Notes: generated from the sequence alone by a model not told the origin. Counted from the stretch's first letter, positions 16,412-25,222 are shown. The stretch: DNA of 64,000 bases from Ramlibacter ginsenosidimutans (GCF_016654015.1 NZ_JAEPWM010000013.1:83845-147844); one strand, 5' to 3'. Translations and numbers: made by a program.

Positions 16412-17215
16412 ATGGCAGACGTCGTCCTCCGCGTGGCGGGCATTTCCAAGCGCTTCGGCGGGCTGCAGGCCCTGTCGGACGTCGGTCTCACGATCGAGCG
16501 AGGCCAGGTGTACGGCCTGATCGGCCCCAACGGCGCGGGCAAGACCACCTTCTTCAACGTGATCACCGGGCTGTACACGCCGGACAGCGGCAGCTTCGAG
16601 CTGGCCGGCAAGCCGTACACGCCCAGCGCCGTGCACGAAGTCGCCAAGGCCGGCATCGCGCGCACCTTCCAGAACATCCGCCTGTTCGCGGACATGACGG
16701 CGCTGGAGAACGTGATGGTGGGCCGGCACGTGCGCACGCATTCCGGCCTGATCGGCGCGGTGTTCCGCACGCGCGGCTTCAAGGAGGAGGAGGCGGCCAT
16801 CGCGAAGCGCGCGCAGGAACTGCTCGATTACGTCGGCATCGGCCGCTTCACCGAGTACAAGGCCCGCACGCTCTCGTACGGCGACCAGCGCCGCCTGGAG
16901 ATCGCCCGCGCGCTCGCGACCGACCCGCAGCTGATCGCCCTGGACGAGCCGGCGGCCGGCATGAACTCCACCGAGAAGGTGGTGCTCCGGGAGCTGATCG
17001 ACCGCATCCGCAAGGACGGCCGCACCATCCTGCTGATCGAGCACGACGTGAAGCTGGTGATGGGGCTGTGCGACCGCGTGACGGTGCTCGACTACGGCAA
17101 GCAGATTGCCGAAGGCTCGCCGTACGACGTGCAGCGCGACGAGAAGGTGATCGAGGCCTACCTGGGCCACAGCCACAAGCCGACGCAGGCCAAGGCCGCA
17201 GGAGAGGCGCAATGA
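16412..17215 (+). CDS. livG: Branched-chain amino-acid ABC transporter ATPase LivG
   Basis: 267 residues. Walker A GPNGAGKT at 38-45, ABC signature LSYGDQRRLEIARAL, Walker B LIALDEPAAGMN and the H-loop IEHDVKLVMGLCDRV. The LSYGDQ signature and the AAGMN segment are characteristic of LivG. It ends in an ATGA overlap with livF, so the two ATPases are translationally coupled. Confidence 0.95.
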   Translation: MADVVLRVAGISKRFGGLQALSDVGLTIERGQVYGLIGPNGAGKTTFFNVITGLYTPDSGSFELAGKPYTPSAVHEVAKAGIARTFQNIRLFADMTALENVMVGRHVRTHSGLIGAVFRTRGFKEEEAAIAKRAQELLDYVGIGRFTEYKARTLSYGDQRRLEIARALATDPQLIALDEPAAGMNSTEKVVLRELIDRIRKDGRTILLIEHDVKLVMGLCDRVTVLDYGKQIAEGSPYDVQRDEKVIEAYLGHSHKPTQAKAAGEAQ

Positions 17216-17928
17216 GCGAGACGCTGCTGAAGGTCAGTGGGCTGAAGGTCGCCTATGGCGGCATCCAGGCGGTGAAGGGCGTGGACTTCGAGGTGCGGGC
17301 CGGCGAGCTGGTTTCGCTGATCGGCTCCAACGGCGCGGGCAAGACCACCACCATGAAGGCCATCACCGGCCTGTTGCCGCTCTCTGCGGGGGACATCCAG
17401 TTCATGGGCCAGAGCGTCCGCGGCCGCGGGGCCTGGGACATGGTGAAGCAGGGCCTCGCCATGGTGCCCGAGGGCCGCGGGGTCTTCACGCGGATGTCCA
17501 TCACGGAGAACCTGCAGATGGGCGCGCACATCCGCACGGACAAGGCGGGCATCGCGGAGGACATGGAGCGCGTGTTCACGACCTTCCCGCGACTGAAGGA
17601 GCGCAAGGACCAGCTCGCCGGCACGATGTCCGGGGGCGAGCAGCAGATGCTGGCGATGGGGCGCGCGCTCATGAGCCGGCCCAAGGTGCTGCTGATGGAC
17701 GAGCCGTCGATGGGGCTGTCGCCCATCATGGTCGACAAGATCTTCGAGGTGGTGCGCGACGTGCACAGTCGGGGCGTCACCATCCTGCTCGTCGAGCAGA
17801 ACGCCAGCCGGGCCCTGGAAATCGCGGACCGCGGCTACGTCATGGAGTCCGGCCTCATCACCATGAGCGGCGACGCGAAGAAGATGCTCGACGACCCGAA
17901 GGTGCGCGCCGCCTACCTCGGCGAGTGA
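17212..17928 (+). CDS. livF: Branched-chain amino-acid ABC transporter ATPase LivF
   Basis: 238 residues from ATG 17212, which overlaps the livG stop (ATGA). Walker A GSNGAGKT at 38-45, signature MSGGEQQMLAMGRAL, Walker B LLMDEPSMGLSPIMV. Pairs with LivG in the transporter. The C-terminus ends AAYLGE, usual for LivF. The last gene of the operon; it meets a convergent gene 10 nt away. Confidence 0.95.
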   Translation: MSETLLKVSGLKVAYGGIQAVKGVDFEVRAGELVSLIGSNGAGKTTTMKAITGLLPLSAGDIQFMGQSVRGRGAWDMVKQGLAMVPEGRGVFTRMSITENLQMGAHIRTDKAGIAEDMERVFTTFPRLKERKDQLAGTMSGGEQQMLAMGRALMSRPKVLLMDEPSMGLSPIMVDKIFEVVRDVHSRGVTILLVEQNASRALEIADRGYVMESGLITMSGDAKKMLDDPKVRAAYLGE

Positions 17929-17938
17929 GCCGCGCGCT

Positions 17939-18478
17939 TCAGTAGCGCCACTGCAGGCCGAGGCTCGTGCGCCAGTCGCGCACGTCGCCGATCCCGCGGA
18001 CCTCGTATGCGTCCAGCCCCACGGCGGCATTAGCCCTGCGGGAGAAATCCCAGCTGAGCCCCACGCCGTACGTGAGGCCGCCGTCGCGCGCGCCCATGAA
18101 TTGCGCGGCAGAAGGGGACCGGTTCACTGTGGTGCCGATGCGGCCGTAGACACCGAGGTCCTGCACGATGCCGGCCTTGCCGACCAGGCTGAGGTTCAGG
18201 CCGGGGCTGCGTCCGACGCGGATGGCGGCGAGCCGGTCGGCTTCACTGATCTGCAGGCTGAGGCTGCGCGGCGCCGTCTCGCTGGAGTACAGGGACACGC
18301 TGCTCGCGTCGCTGCACGCGAGCGTGTAGCTGCTGCACGGCAGCCGCTCTTCGCCCGCTGGCTGCAGGCCGAGCGGGCTGAGGCCCGAGCGCCATCGCAG
18401 CATCCCGCCGGAGTCGGGCAGCGCCGCGCTCGCGGCCACTGCAAGGACCAATCCCAGGACACACTGCTGCATGCGCAT
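17939..18478 (-). CDS. Putative small outer-membrane beta-barrel protein
   Basis: 179 residues. A short signal-like N-terminus (MRMQQCVLGLVLAVAASAA) is followed by a Ser/Cys-containing segment (LPCSSYTLACSDASS) and then by alternating polar/hydrophobic strands (LNLSLVGKAGIVQDLGVYGRIG, split over 75-125, and LTYGVGLSWDFS). It ends in an aromatic residue (LQWRY), as outer-membrane barrels do. It resembles 8-strand OmpA/OmpW-like barrels in general build; no specific family is recognised. Monocistronic, convergent with livF. Confidence 0.6.
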   Translation of the reverse strand: MRMQQCVLGLVLAVAASAALPDSGGMLRWRSGLSPLGLQPAGEERLPCSSYTLACSDASSVSLYSSETAPRSLSLQISEADRLAAIRVGRSPGLNLSLVGKAGIVQDLGVYGRIGTTVNRSPSAAQFMGARDGGLTYGVGLSWDFSRRANAAVGLDAYEVRGIGDVRDWRTSLGLQWRY

Positions 18479-18580
18479 GGCGGCTCCCTCTTGCTCGTTT
18501 GAAGGAACAATGTGGCCCGCGGCTGAGGCAGCGCGTGTCGGACAAATCTCACAAGCGATGTAGGAGGCCCGGCTCAGCCT

Positions 18581-19549
18581 TTAATCCACCTTGGCGCCCG
18601 ACGCCTTCACCACTTTTTCGTATTTGGCCAGTTCGGCATGCATGAAACGGCCGAACTCCTCGGGGGTGGTGGGCACTGGCTCCGCCATCAGGCTGGCGAA
18701 CCGCGCCTTGGTCTCGGGGGCATTGAGCGCGGCGACGAAGGCCTGGTTCAGCCGGTGGATCGTCTCGGGCGGCGTCCCGGCCGGTGCGACCAGCCCCCAC
18801 CAGGTATCGATGGCGAAGCCTTTGAGGGTGTCGGCCACCGGCGGCGCGTCCGGGAGACTGGGCGAGCGGTGCAAGGTGGTGACGGCCAGCGCCTTCAGCT
18901 TGCCGGCGCGGATGTTCGGCGCTGCGGTGGCGAGGTTGTCGAAGTTGAAGTCGACCTGCCCCGAGAGGAGCGCCAGCTGTGCCGGGTTGCCGCCGTTGTA
19001 CGGAATGTGCACGGCGTAGATGCCGGCGTCGCGCTTGAACATCTCGCCCGCGAGATGGCCCGCGCTGCCATTGCCGCCGCTGCCGTAATTGAGCCGGCCG
19101 GGGTTGGCTTTCGCGTACGCGATCAGGTCGGCGACGCTGGCGATCTTCAGGCGCGTGGCCGTCTGCGTGTTCATGACGAGCACGTTGGGCACGCGCACCA
19201 TCTGCGTGATGGGCGCGAAGTCCCGGGCCGCGTCGTACGGCATCTTGCCGAACAGCCAGGGGTTGATCGCATGCGTGGCGGTTGCGGCGATGCCGATCGT
19301 GCTGCCATCGGGTGCGGCCTTGGCCACCACGTCCGCGCCGATGTTGCCGCCGCCGCCGGGGCGGTTCTCGATGATCACGGTGCCCAGGCTGTCCTTCACC
19401 CGCTCGGCGAGCACGCGCGCGGTGAGGTCGATCGGGCCGCCGGGCGCGTACGGCACGATGATGCGGATGGGCTTGCCTTGCGCCCGCACCGCAGGCGCGG
19501 ACAGCATGGCGGCGGAGAACGATCCCAGGAGGAGGTGTCGGCGTTTCAT
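18581..19549 (-). CDS. Bug-family (TctC) tripartite transporter substrate-binding protein
   Basis: 322 residues from ATG 19549. A signal peptide (MKRRHLLLGSFSAAMLSAPA) is followed by the Bug fold: IRIIVPYAPGGPIDLTARVL, the conserved VIIENRPGGGGNIGADVVAK region, and YGSGGNGSAGHLAGEMFK. Bug proteins capture carboxylates and related ligands in the periplasm, and the family is greatly expanded in Comamonadaceae and Bordetella. No membrane components (TctAB) lie nearby, so it is an orphan receptor. The ligand is unknown. Confidence 0.9.
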   Translation of the reverse strand: MKRRHLLLGSFSAAMLSAPAVRAQGKPIRIIVPYAPGGPIDLTARVLAERVKDSLGTVIIENRPGGGGNIGADVVAKAAPDGSTIGIAATATHAINPWLFGKMPYDAARDFAPITQMVRVPNVLVMNTQTATRLKIASVADLIAYAKANPGRLNYGSGGNGSAGHLAGEMFKRDAGIYAVHIPYNGGNPAQLALLSGQVDFNFDNLATAAPNIRAGKLKALAVTTLHRSPSLPDAPPVADTLKGFAIDTWWGLVAPAGTPPETIHRLNQAFVAALNAPETKARFASLMAEPVPTTPEEFGRFMHAELAKYEKVVKASGAKVD

Positions 19550-19622
19550 GCCCGCATTGTCGCAAGCTCGCGGGCGCACTGCAGAGCCTGTGCTGCGGGG
19601 CAGGGCGCCGCAGCCGATGCGC

Positions 19623-20669
19623 TCAGTGCTTGTCGGCCTCGGTGGTGAACGAGTCCGCGAAGAATTCCTCCGCCGGCAACTGGCACTTCGCGCTGTATTC
19701 GGCACGGGCGGAATCGACCACGATCGGGGCGCCGCAGGCATAGACCTGGTATGCGGAAAGATCCGGGTGGTCCTCGATCACCGCGCGGTGCACGAAGCCG
19801 GTCCGGCCGGTCCAGTTGTCCTCGGGCAGGGCGTCGGACACGACGGGCACGTACTGCAGGTTGGGCATGTCCGCCAGGCGCTCGCGCACCCACGCATCCA
19901 TGTAGAGGTCACCGGGACGCCGGCCGCCCCAGTAGAGCGTGGCGGGACGCTGGATACCCTTGAACTGCATGTGCTCGAGGAGCGCCTTGATCGGGGCGAA
20001 ACCCGTGCCGGAGGCCAGCAGGATCATGGGTTTGTCCGAATCCTCCCGCAGGTAGAAGCTGCCGAACGGGCCCTCCACGCGCAGGATCTCCTTCTCCTTC
20101 ATCGCCGTGAACACGTGGTCGGTGAACTTGCCGCCGGGCATGTGCCGGATGTGCAGTTCGACGCCGGGTCCGTTGTGCGGCGCGTTGGCCATGGAGTAGC
20201 TGCGGCGGGCGCCGTCGCGCAGGATGAACTCGATGTACTGGCCGGCGTGGTAGCGCAGCGTGTCGTTCGCGGGCAGCTGCAGCTTGACGATCATCACGTC
20301 GTGCGAGACCTTCTCCAGCGAGCTCACGCGCGAAGGCATCTTGCGCACCGGGAACGCGCTTTCGTCCGTGACCTGCCGCGATTCGAGCACCACGTCGGTT
20401 TGCGGCACCGCGCAGCAGGTGAGGATCAGGCCGTTGGCTTCCTCCTCCGCCGACAAGGCCTTGCTCTGGTGGGGGCCGTGCACCACCGAGCCCTCCAGCT
20501 TCTTGCACTTGCAGGAACCGCAGGCCCCGTCCTTGCAGCCATAGGGCATGCCGATGCCCTGCCGGATGGCCGCCGGCAGGATCGCTTCGCCGCTGTCGAC
20601 GGAGAAGCTGCGACCACTGGGCTGCACCGTGATCTGGAAGGGGCCGGCGTTCGCCGTGCTGGCTGTCAT
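19623..20669 (-). CDS. CDP-6-deoxy-delta-3,4-glucoseen-reductase-like flavoprotein (2Fe-2S ferredoxin + FNR domains)
   Basis: 348 residues. The N-terminal plant-type ferredoxin domain has C45-x4-C50-x2-C53 and C85 as cluster ligands (YGCKDGACGSCKCKKL). The ferredoxin-NADP reductase part follows: FAD motif RRSYSMAN near residue 165 and NAD-binding LLASGTGFAPIKALLEHM near 215. The domain order matches AscD/RfbI-like enzymes and oxygenase reductases. There is no deoxysugar pathway around it, so the true partner is unknown; Burkholderiales often carry this gene alone. Confidence 0.85.
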   Translation of the reverse strand: MTASTANAGPFQITVQPSGRSFSVDSGEAILPAAIRQGIGMPYGCKDGACGSCKCKKLEGSVVHGPHQSKALSAEEEANGLILTCCAVPQTDVVLESRQVTDESAFPVRKMPSRVSSLEKVSHDVMIVKLQLPANDTLRYHAGQYIEFILRDGARRSYSMANAPHNGPGVELHIRHMPGGKFTDHVFTAMKEKEILRVEGPFGSFYLREDSDKPMILLASGTGFAPIKALLEHMQFKGIQRPATLYWGGRRPGDLYMDAWVRERLADMPNLQYVPVVSDALPEDNWTGRTGFVHRAVIEDHPDLSAYQVYACGAPIVVDSARAEYSAKCQLPAEEFFADSFTTEADKH

Positions 20670-20711
20670 GCTTTGGGTATCCTCGGGCTCTTTGCTCTTG
20701 CTGGTGCGATT

Positions 20712-21638
20712 TTGCCTTCAAACCAGACTCCGCTCGGCGCCCGGCCCAGTCGCTTCCGCCGCCAGCGGGTCCTCATCGTCGGTTGCGGCGACGTCGGAAT
20801 GCGCGTGGTGCGCGCGCTGCCCGCGCGCATGCGCGTACTGGCGTTGACCTCGAACCCCGCTCGCACCGCGCAGTTGCGCGCTGCGGGAATCACCCCGCTG
20901 CTGGGCGACCTGGATCGCCCGGCCAGCCTGGCGAGGCTGGCGGGGCTGGCGCAGCGTGTCGTCCACCTCGCACCGCCTGCAGCCGATGCCGCGAAAGCCG
21001 CGCCGCAGGATCTGCGTACGCAAAACCTGATGCGAGCGCTGCGGCTGCGCAGCCCGCCGGTGGCGCTCGTCTACGGATCCACGAGCGGCGTGTACGGCGA
21101 CTGCGGCGGTGCATGGGTCAGCGAAGCGCGTCCCGTCCTGCCGCAGACGGCCCGCGCGCGCCGGCGGGTCGATGCGGAGCGGCAGCTGCGCTTCTTCGGG
21201 CGCGGCGCCGGCGTGCGGGTGAGCGTTCTGCGTATTCCGGGCATCTATGCGCCGGACCGGCCGGCGGGCACCCCGCGCGAGCGCCTGCTGCGCGGCACGC
21301 CGGTGCTGTGCGCGCCGGACGACGTCTACACGAACCACATCCACGCCGACGACCTGGCGCGCGGCGTGATCGCGGCGCTGTGGCGCGGCCGGCCGCAACG
21401 CGTCTACCACGCGTGCGACGACAGCGTGATGAAGATGGGCGACTACTTCGACCTCGCCGCCGACCTGTATGGCTTGCCGCGCCCGCCGCGCGTGACGCGC
21501 AGCGCCGCCCGCGAGCAGTTGCCGCCGATGCTCCTGAGTTTCATGTCCGAATCGCGCAGGCTGGACAACACCCGGATGAAGCGTGAACTGCGCTTGCGAT
21601 TGCGCTATCCGACGGTGCAGTCCGGACTGCACGCCTGA
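20712..21638 (+). CDS. YeeZ-like SDR-family NAD(P)-binding protein
   Basis: 308 residues from TTG 20712, chosen because it is the only start codon ahead of the Rossmann motif VLIVGCGDVGMRVVR; the first in-frame ATG lies inside that motif. The STSGVYGDCGGAWVSE stretch is typical of the YeeZ group of epimerase-like short-chain proteins. The usual Tyr-x3-Lys catalytic pair is not seen where expected (the segment reads RARRRVDAERQL), so it may bind nucleotide without classic epimerase chemistry. It starts 42 nt from the divergent reductase gene, so they share a promoter region. Confidence 0.75.
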   Translation: MPSNQTPLGARPSRFRRQRVLIVGCGDVGMRVVRALPARMRVLALTSNPARTAQLRAAGITPLLGDLDRPASLARLAGLAQRVVHLAPPAADAAKAAPQDLRTQNLMRALRLRSPPVALVYGSTSGVYGDCGGAWVSEARPVLPQTARARRRVDAERQLRFFGRGAGVRVSVLRIPGIYAPDRPAGTPRERLLRGTPVLCAPDDVYTNHIHADDLARGVIAALWRGRPQRVYHACDDSVMKMGDYFDLAADLYGLPRPPRVTRSAAREQLPPMLLSFMSESRRLDNTRMKRELRLRLRYPTVQSGLHA

Positions 21639-21641
21639 CCG

Positions 21642-23786
21642 CTATGGCACCGTGACTCCGGCGGTTGCGGTGGCCTGCATACGCAGCTCCAGGCAGCGCT
21701 GGGTGAGCGCCTGGTGCAGTTCGCGCTGGCGCTGCGCGATCTCGTCGTCGCCCCCCTGGGGCGGCGCGTTCGCCGCGAGCCGCTCGGCGCAGTTCTCGCG
21801 TCGCAGATCGGGACCCAGCGCTGCGACGAAGCTTTCGAGCCGCAGCAGGCTGCTGTCGCTCGCGTGCGCCGCATAGCGGTCGAGTTCGGCTTTCAGGTCG
21901 ATCCAGCGCCGCGCGGCCGGGTCCTGCGCCAGCGCGGGGCTGGCGAGTGCGAGTAGGGGTTGCGCTTCCTGCGCCAGCCGGGTCAGGCGCGCGGCGCTGC
22001 GGCCGAAGGAGGGCGCCGTGTTCGCCCCCGCGTCTGCCGCGCCCAGGGTTTCGGCCAGCGGGAGCGTGTCGCCCTGCCACCAGGCGAAGTCGCGCGAGCG
22101 GGCGCTTTCCAGCGGCTGGCGCTCGAGCTCGTCATCCAGCACGGCCAGTCGCCGCAGCAGCTCGCCATCGAGGGTGGCGACGAGGCGTTCACCGAATCCG
22201 GCACCACCGGTCTGCTTCAGCACGGCCTGCAAGGCCAGCACCTCTTCGCGCTGCTGCTTCAAGGTGCCCAGGTCTGCGGCGGCGGCGCCTTCGGCCGGCC
22301 AGCTCGCCTTCAGGCTGCGGAACGCCTGCTGGTAGATCAGCTCCGACACGCGCGCGTCGACGACGCGCAAGACGCCGGCCTGCGCATCGCTGGGGAAGAG
22401 CGGCACCACGCGCGCCACGACCTCGGCGCGCTCCGCCGCGAGCGCGCGCGCGGCAGGCAGCACCTTCGCGAGACTGGCGGATTCCGGCGCGTTCTTCGAG
22501 CTCGCGGCAGGCGCGGCGTCCGTCATGAACGAGGCTTTCAGCAGTGCGCCCAGCCCCTGGCGCAACGCCGCGCGCTCGGGCGAGAGGCCGAAGCGCTTTT
22601 CATCGGCCAGCCACACGACCCCCGGCTCGCCTCCGTTGTCGAACGCCTGCTCGAACTGCCGGCGGAATTCCGCGAACGCGGCGCCTGACTGGCTCTGCAG
22701 CTGTTCCACCGACTCCGGCCCGAGCAGTCGGGTGGCGGCAATACGCTGGATCACCTTCTGGTACGCACTCCCCAGTTGCAAGGTACCCTGGCCCATCCAG
22801 TCGTTGCGGCCCTTCGCGAGCAGCGCATGCTGGTCTTCCAGCAGCGCGTGCACGGCGCGGTAGCGCTCCAGCGTGCGGTCGAATCCCGCGAGTCGCGCAG
22901 AGGGCCGGAACAGGCCGTTGCTGCGTTCCACGTAGCCCTGCTCGAGCGCGAACAGGTCGTTGGTGTTCAGCAGGCGCGTGTGCAGCGCCGCCATCGCCTT
23001 CGCCAGCGAGCAGCGGGTCGCCGACTGCAAGCGTGCCTGCATCAGGACCGGTTCGATGCGCACTTCCTCGCTGGAGCGGAACATGCGGGCCGCGCCTTCC
23101 AGCGCACCGGGGAGCTCCTTGCCGAGTGTGTAGCCGACGAGGCGGCGCAGTTGCTCGGGCCCGCCGCCGCTCGCCTGCAGCGAGAAGAAGGACTGCACGG
23201 CCGCGTCGAGCCGTTCGACGTCCGTCACGTAGTCGGTGACCGCCACGAACTCGGGAAGGTCCTCGGGCGCGGCCGTGAGCCGCCGCTCCAGGTTGGACGG
23301 CACCGGCGACTGGCACTCGCCGCCCCGCAGCTCACCGGAGCCACGCGCCAGCGGCACGCCCGTGAGGTGGCTGGCATGCGCGTACAGCTCGCGCCGCACG
23401 GTCTCCACGACGATCTCGTTGAACTCGCGCCCCAGCCGGGCCTGCACCTGACGTTCCAGCGGATCGAACGCGTGCCACGAGCCCGGGAGGAACGCCGTCC
23501 AGGCCGAATCGTGCTGCAGCCGATCGGTCGCAGCGAGCAGCGCCAGCGCCTTGCGCCGGTACCACTCGGGATCGACCGCTTCACGCGTGGGGGCCCGGGC
23601 GCGGAAATTCGCATCCGCCTTCATCTGCAGCAGGATCCGGCTGAGGTCTTCGCGCCAGCCATCGAGCTGCCAGGCCGCAACGCCGATGCCCACCGCCCAG
23701 GCGGCCAGGAGCGCGTACGCGAGCCTCAGCAGGACGGCCTGGACGCTCCATCGGCCCCGGGTGGGAAGCGACTGCTCGTTCGTCAT
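21642..23786 (-). CDS. Large membrane-anchored helical protein, unknown function
   Basis: 714 residues from ATG 23786. This start overlaps the stop of the 59-residue gene (ATGA) and leaves one N-terminal transmembrane helix (about 17-40, LLRLAYALLAAWAVGIGVAA). Everything after it is predicted alpha-helical, charged and periplasmic by topology, with few cysteines. Residues around 215-265 (LPEFVAVTDYVTDVERLDAA, then LRRLVGYTLGKELP) recall the periplasmic helical region of TssM/IcmF proteins, but I see no IcmF N-terminal domain and no other type VI genes nearby. Third gene of the pseudoprotease operon. Function unknown. Confidence 0.7.
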   Translation of the reverse strand: MTNEQSLPTRGRWSVQAVLLRLAYALLAAWAVGIGVAAWQLDGWREDLSRILLQMKADANFRARAPTREAVDPEWYRRKALALLAATDRLQHDSAWTAFLPGSWHAFDPLERQVQARLGREFNEIVVETVRRELYAHASHLTGVPLARGSGELRGGECQSPVPSNLERRLTAAPEDLPEFVAVTDYVTDVERLDAAVQSFFSLQASGGGPEQLRRLVGYTLGKELPGALEGAARMFRSSEEVRIEPVLMQARLQSATRCSLAKAMAALHTRLLNTNDLFALEQGYVERSNGLFRPSARLAGFDRTLERYRAVHALLEDQHALLAKGRNDWMGQGTLQLGSAYQKVIQRIAATRLLGPESVEQLQSQSGAAFAEFRRQFEQAFDNGGEPGVVWLADEKRFGLSPERAALRQGLGALLKASFMTDAAPAASSKNAPESASLAKVLPAARALAAERAEVVARVVPLFPSDAQAGVLRVVDARVSELIYQQAFRSLKASWPAEGAAAADLGTLKQQREEVLALQAVLKQTGGAGFGERLVATLDGELLRRLAVLDDELERQPLESARSRDFAWWQGDTLPLAETLGAADAGANTAPSFGRSAARLTRLAQEAQPLLALASPALAQDPAARRWIDLKAELDRYAAHASDSSLLRLESFVAALGPDLRRENCAERLAANAPPQGGDDEIAQRQRELHQALTQRCLELRMQATATAGVTVP

Positions 23787-23962
23787 CTGCGCGCCGCCGT
23801 GGAAGGCGCGGGCTGCAAGAGCTCGCGTACGGGCCACGACTGCCAGAGCCAGAGCGCCTCCGACAGCACCAACAGGACGCAGGCCACGGCAAGGACGCGC
23901 AGCCATGCACGCCAGCCCTGGCTGGCCCGTGCTTCGGCCGGCGCCGGATCTTCGGCCCTCAT
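23783..23962 (-). CDS. 59-residue single-pass membrane peptide
   Basis: A short gene, easily missed. It starts at ATG 23962 (MRAEDPAPAEARASQGWRAW), has one strongly hydrophobic helix (about 23-43, LRVLAVACVLLVLSEALWLW) and a short tail ending TAARR. Its TGA overlaps the ATG of the 714-residue gene, a sign of translational coupling. It is 93 nt downstream of the pseudoprotease gene on the same strand. No homologue is known to me; the support is the overlap, the clean membrane helix and the operon position. Confidence 0.6.
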   Translation of the reverse strand: MRAEDPAPAEARASQGWRAWLRVLAVACVLLVLSEALWLWQSWPVRELLQPAPSTAARR

Positions 23963-24055
23963 TCCACTCCCCTGGCGAATGTGGTGTGCACAGGCTACGC
24001 CGTGCGAGGCGCTTGCGTCTCAGGGCTTATCCGCAGGAAGTGTGCGATGACAGGA

Positions 24056-25072
24056 TCAGATACCGGCCGGCTTGCGCATGGTCTTGAGCCGATCCACGGC
24101 ATGCACCGTCAGCTCCACGATCTTTCCGCCGTGCTGCACCGTGAGTTGCACCTCACTCTCCGGTTCCGGGCGCGCCCACAGCTTCTTGTAGAAGGATTCG
24201 AGCGTGCCGACCTTCTCGCCATCGACGGCCAGCACGATGTCGCCGGGCACGAGCCCCGCTTCCTCCGCGGGACTGTCCTGATGCACGCGCACAATGCGGA
24301 TGCGACCCTCTTGCTCGGTCGACGTGAGCCCCAGCCAAGGCCGGTGCCCCATGCTCGTCGTTCCCGTTTGCTGCATTTCGCCCAGGATGGGCTTGAGCAG
24401 GTCGACGGGGACGAACATGTTGCCGGGCACCTGGCGGCGATCGCCGCGGGCGTTCCCGACGAACAGGCTGCCGATGCCCACGAGCTCGCCGCTCGCGTTG
24501 AACAGCGGCGCGCCACTGTGATTGCGCAGCGGCGGCGTCGCGAAGAGCGCGCCATCGATGTGGTATTCCCAATAGCCGGAGAACGGGCGCGTGGACACCA
24601 GCTCGATGAGCTCCGCACGGCCATCCTCGCCTCCAGTGGCAGCCAGCAGCGATGTCCGTTCCGGCAGTCCGCGTGCCGTGCCGAGCGTCACGGGCTCGAT
24701 GCCGCGCAGCGGCAGCACAGGTCGCACCAGCCCGAAGCCGGTGGCCTGGTCGTAGCCGACCGCGCGCGCCGGCAGCACGCGGTTGTCGCTCGTGGTGACC
24801 TGGATGGTGTCGGCCTCGATGATCAGGTAGCCGATGGTGAGGATGAGGCCGTCGGGGCCGATCACCACACCCGAACCTTCGCGCTCCTCTCCGAGGGTGT
24901 CGGCGGAGCGCGCGTCTTCGGCGACGGTGACCTGCAGGCCCACCACCGCTTGCATGGCGTGGGTGATCGCGTCGGCTGCCGCCTGGGGCGGCAGGCGGCC
25001 GGCGTGCGCGGCGCGCAGGACAGCGAGCAGGAGGATGCCGGCCAGGCGGCAGGCCGCGGACGCGAGTGGCAT
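24056..25072 (-). CDS. HtrA/DegP-like protein with PDZ domain and lost catalytic triad (pseudoprotease)
   Basis: 338 residues. A signal peptide (about 1-24) directs it to the periplasm. A trypsin-like fold follows, with GSGVVIGPDGLILT at 66-79, and a PDZ domain at about 245-330 (SPAEEAGLVPGDIVLAVDGE). Residues that should form the triad are changed: the His of TNNHV is Tyr82 (TIGYLI), the Asp of TDLA is Gly112 (TGFGLV), and the serine loop GNSGGPL reads NHSGAPL with Ser186 kept. Without His and Asp it should not cut peptides; binding or scaffolding is more likely. First gene of a three-gene operon with two membrane proteins. Confidence 0.82.
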   Translation of the reverse strand: MPLASAACRLAGILLLAVLRAAHAGRLPPQAAADAITHAMQAVVGLQVTVAEDARSADTLGEEREGSGVVIGPDGLILTIGYLIIEADTIQVTTSDNRVLPARAVGYDQATGFGLVRPVLPLRGIEPVTLGTARGLPERTSLLAATGGEDGRAELIELVSTRPFSGYWEYHIDGALFATPPLRNHSGAPLFNASGELVGIGSLFVGNARGDRRQVPGNMFVPVDLLKPILGEMQQTGTTSMGHRPWLGLTSTEQEGRIRIVRVHQDSPAEEAGLVPGDIVLAVDGEKVGTLESFYKKLWARPEPESEVQLTVQHGGKIVELTVHAVDRLKTMRKPAGI

Positions 25073-25222
25073 GACGACTTCCCAGGTGAATGGAAATCAG
25101 GATGCGACGCGGCAATTCCGCCCGCAATTGGCCCAAGGGGAACCCTGCCTGCACGGGTTTGCCGGGCCGCGCGCGCCGCCGTTTTTGCATAATGCGCCGC
25201 ACCACTTCGACAAGGATATTCC

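Noticed and set aside
19089..20711. Upstream extension of the YeeZ-like frame to give an 849-residue protein
   Set aside because: The extra part is antisense to the flavoprotein and Bug genes and has no domain; TTG 20712 is the sensible start.
21642..23786. Type VI secretion locus
   Set aside because: Only a faint similarity to the TssM periplasmic part; no IcmF N-domain and no Tss genes nearby, so I do not call a secretion system.
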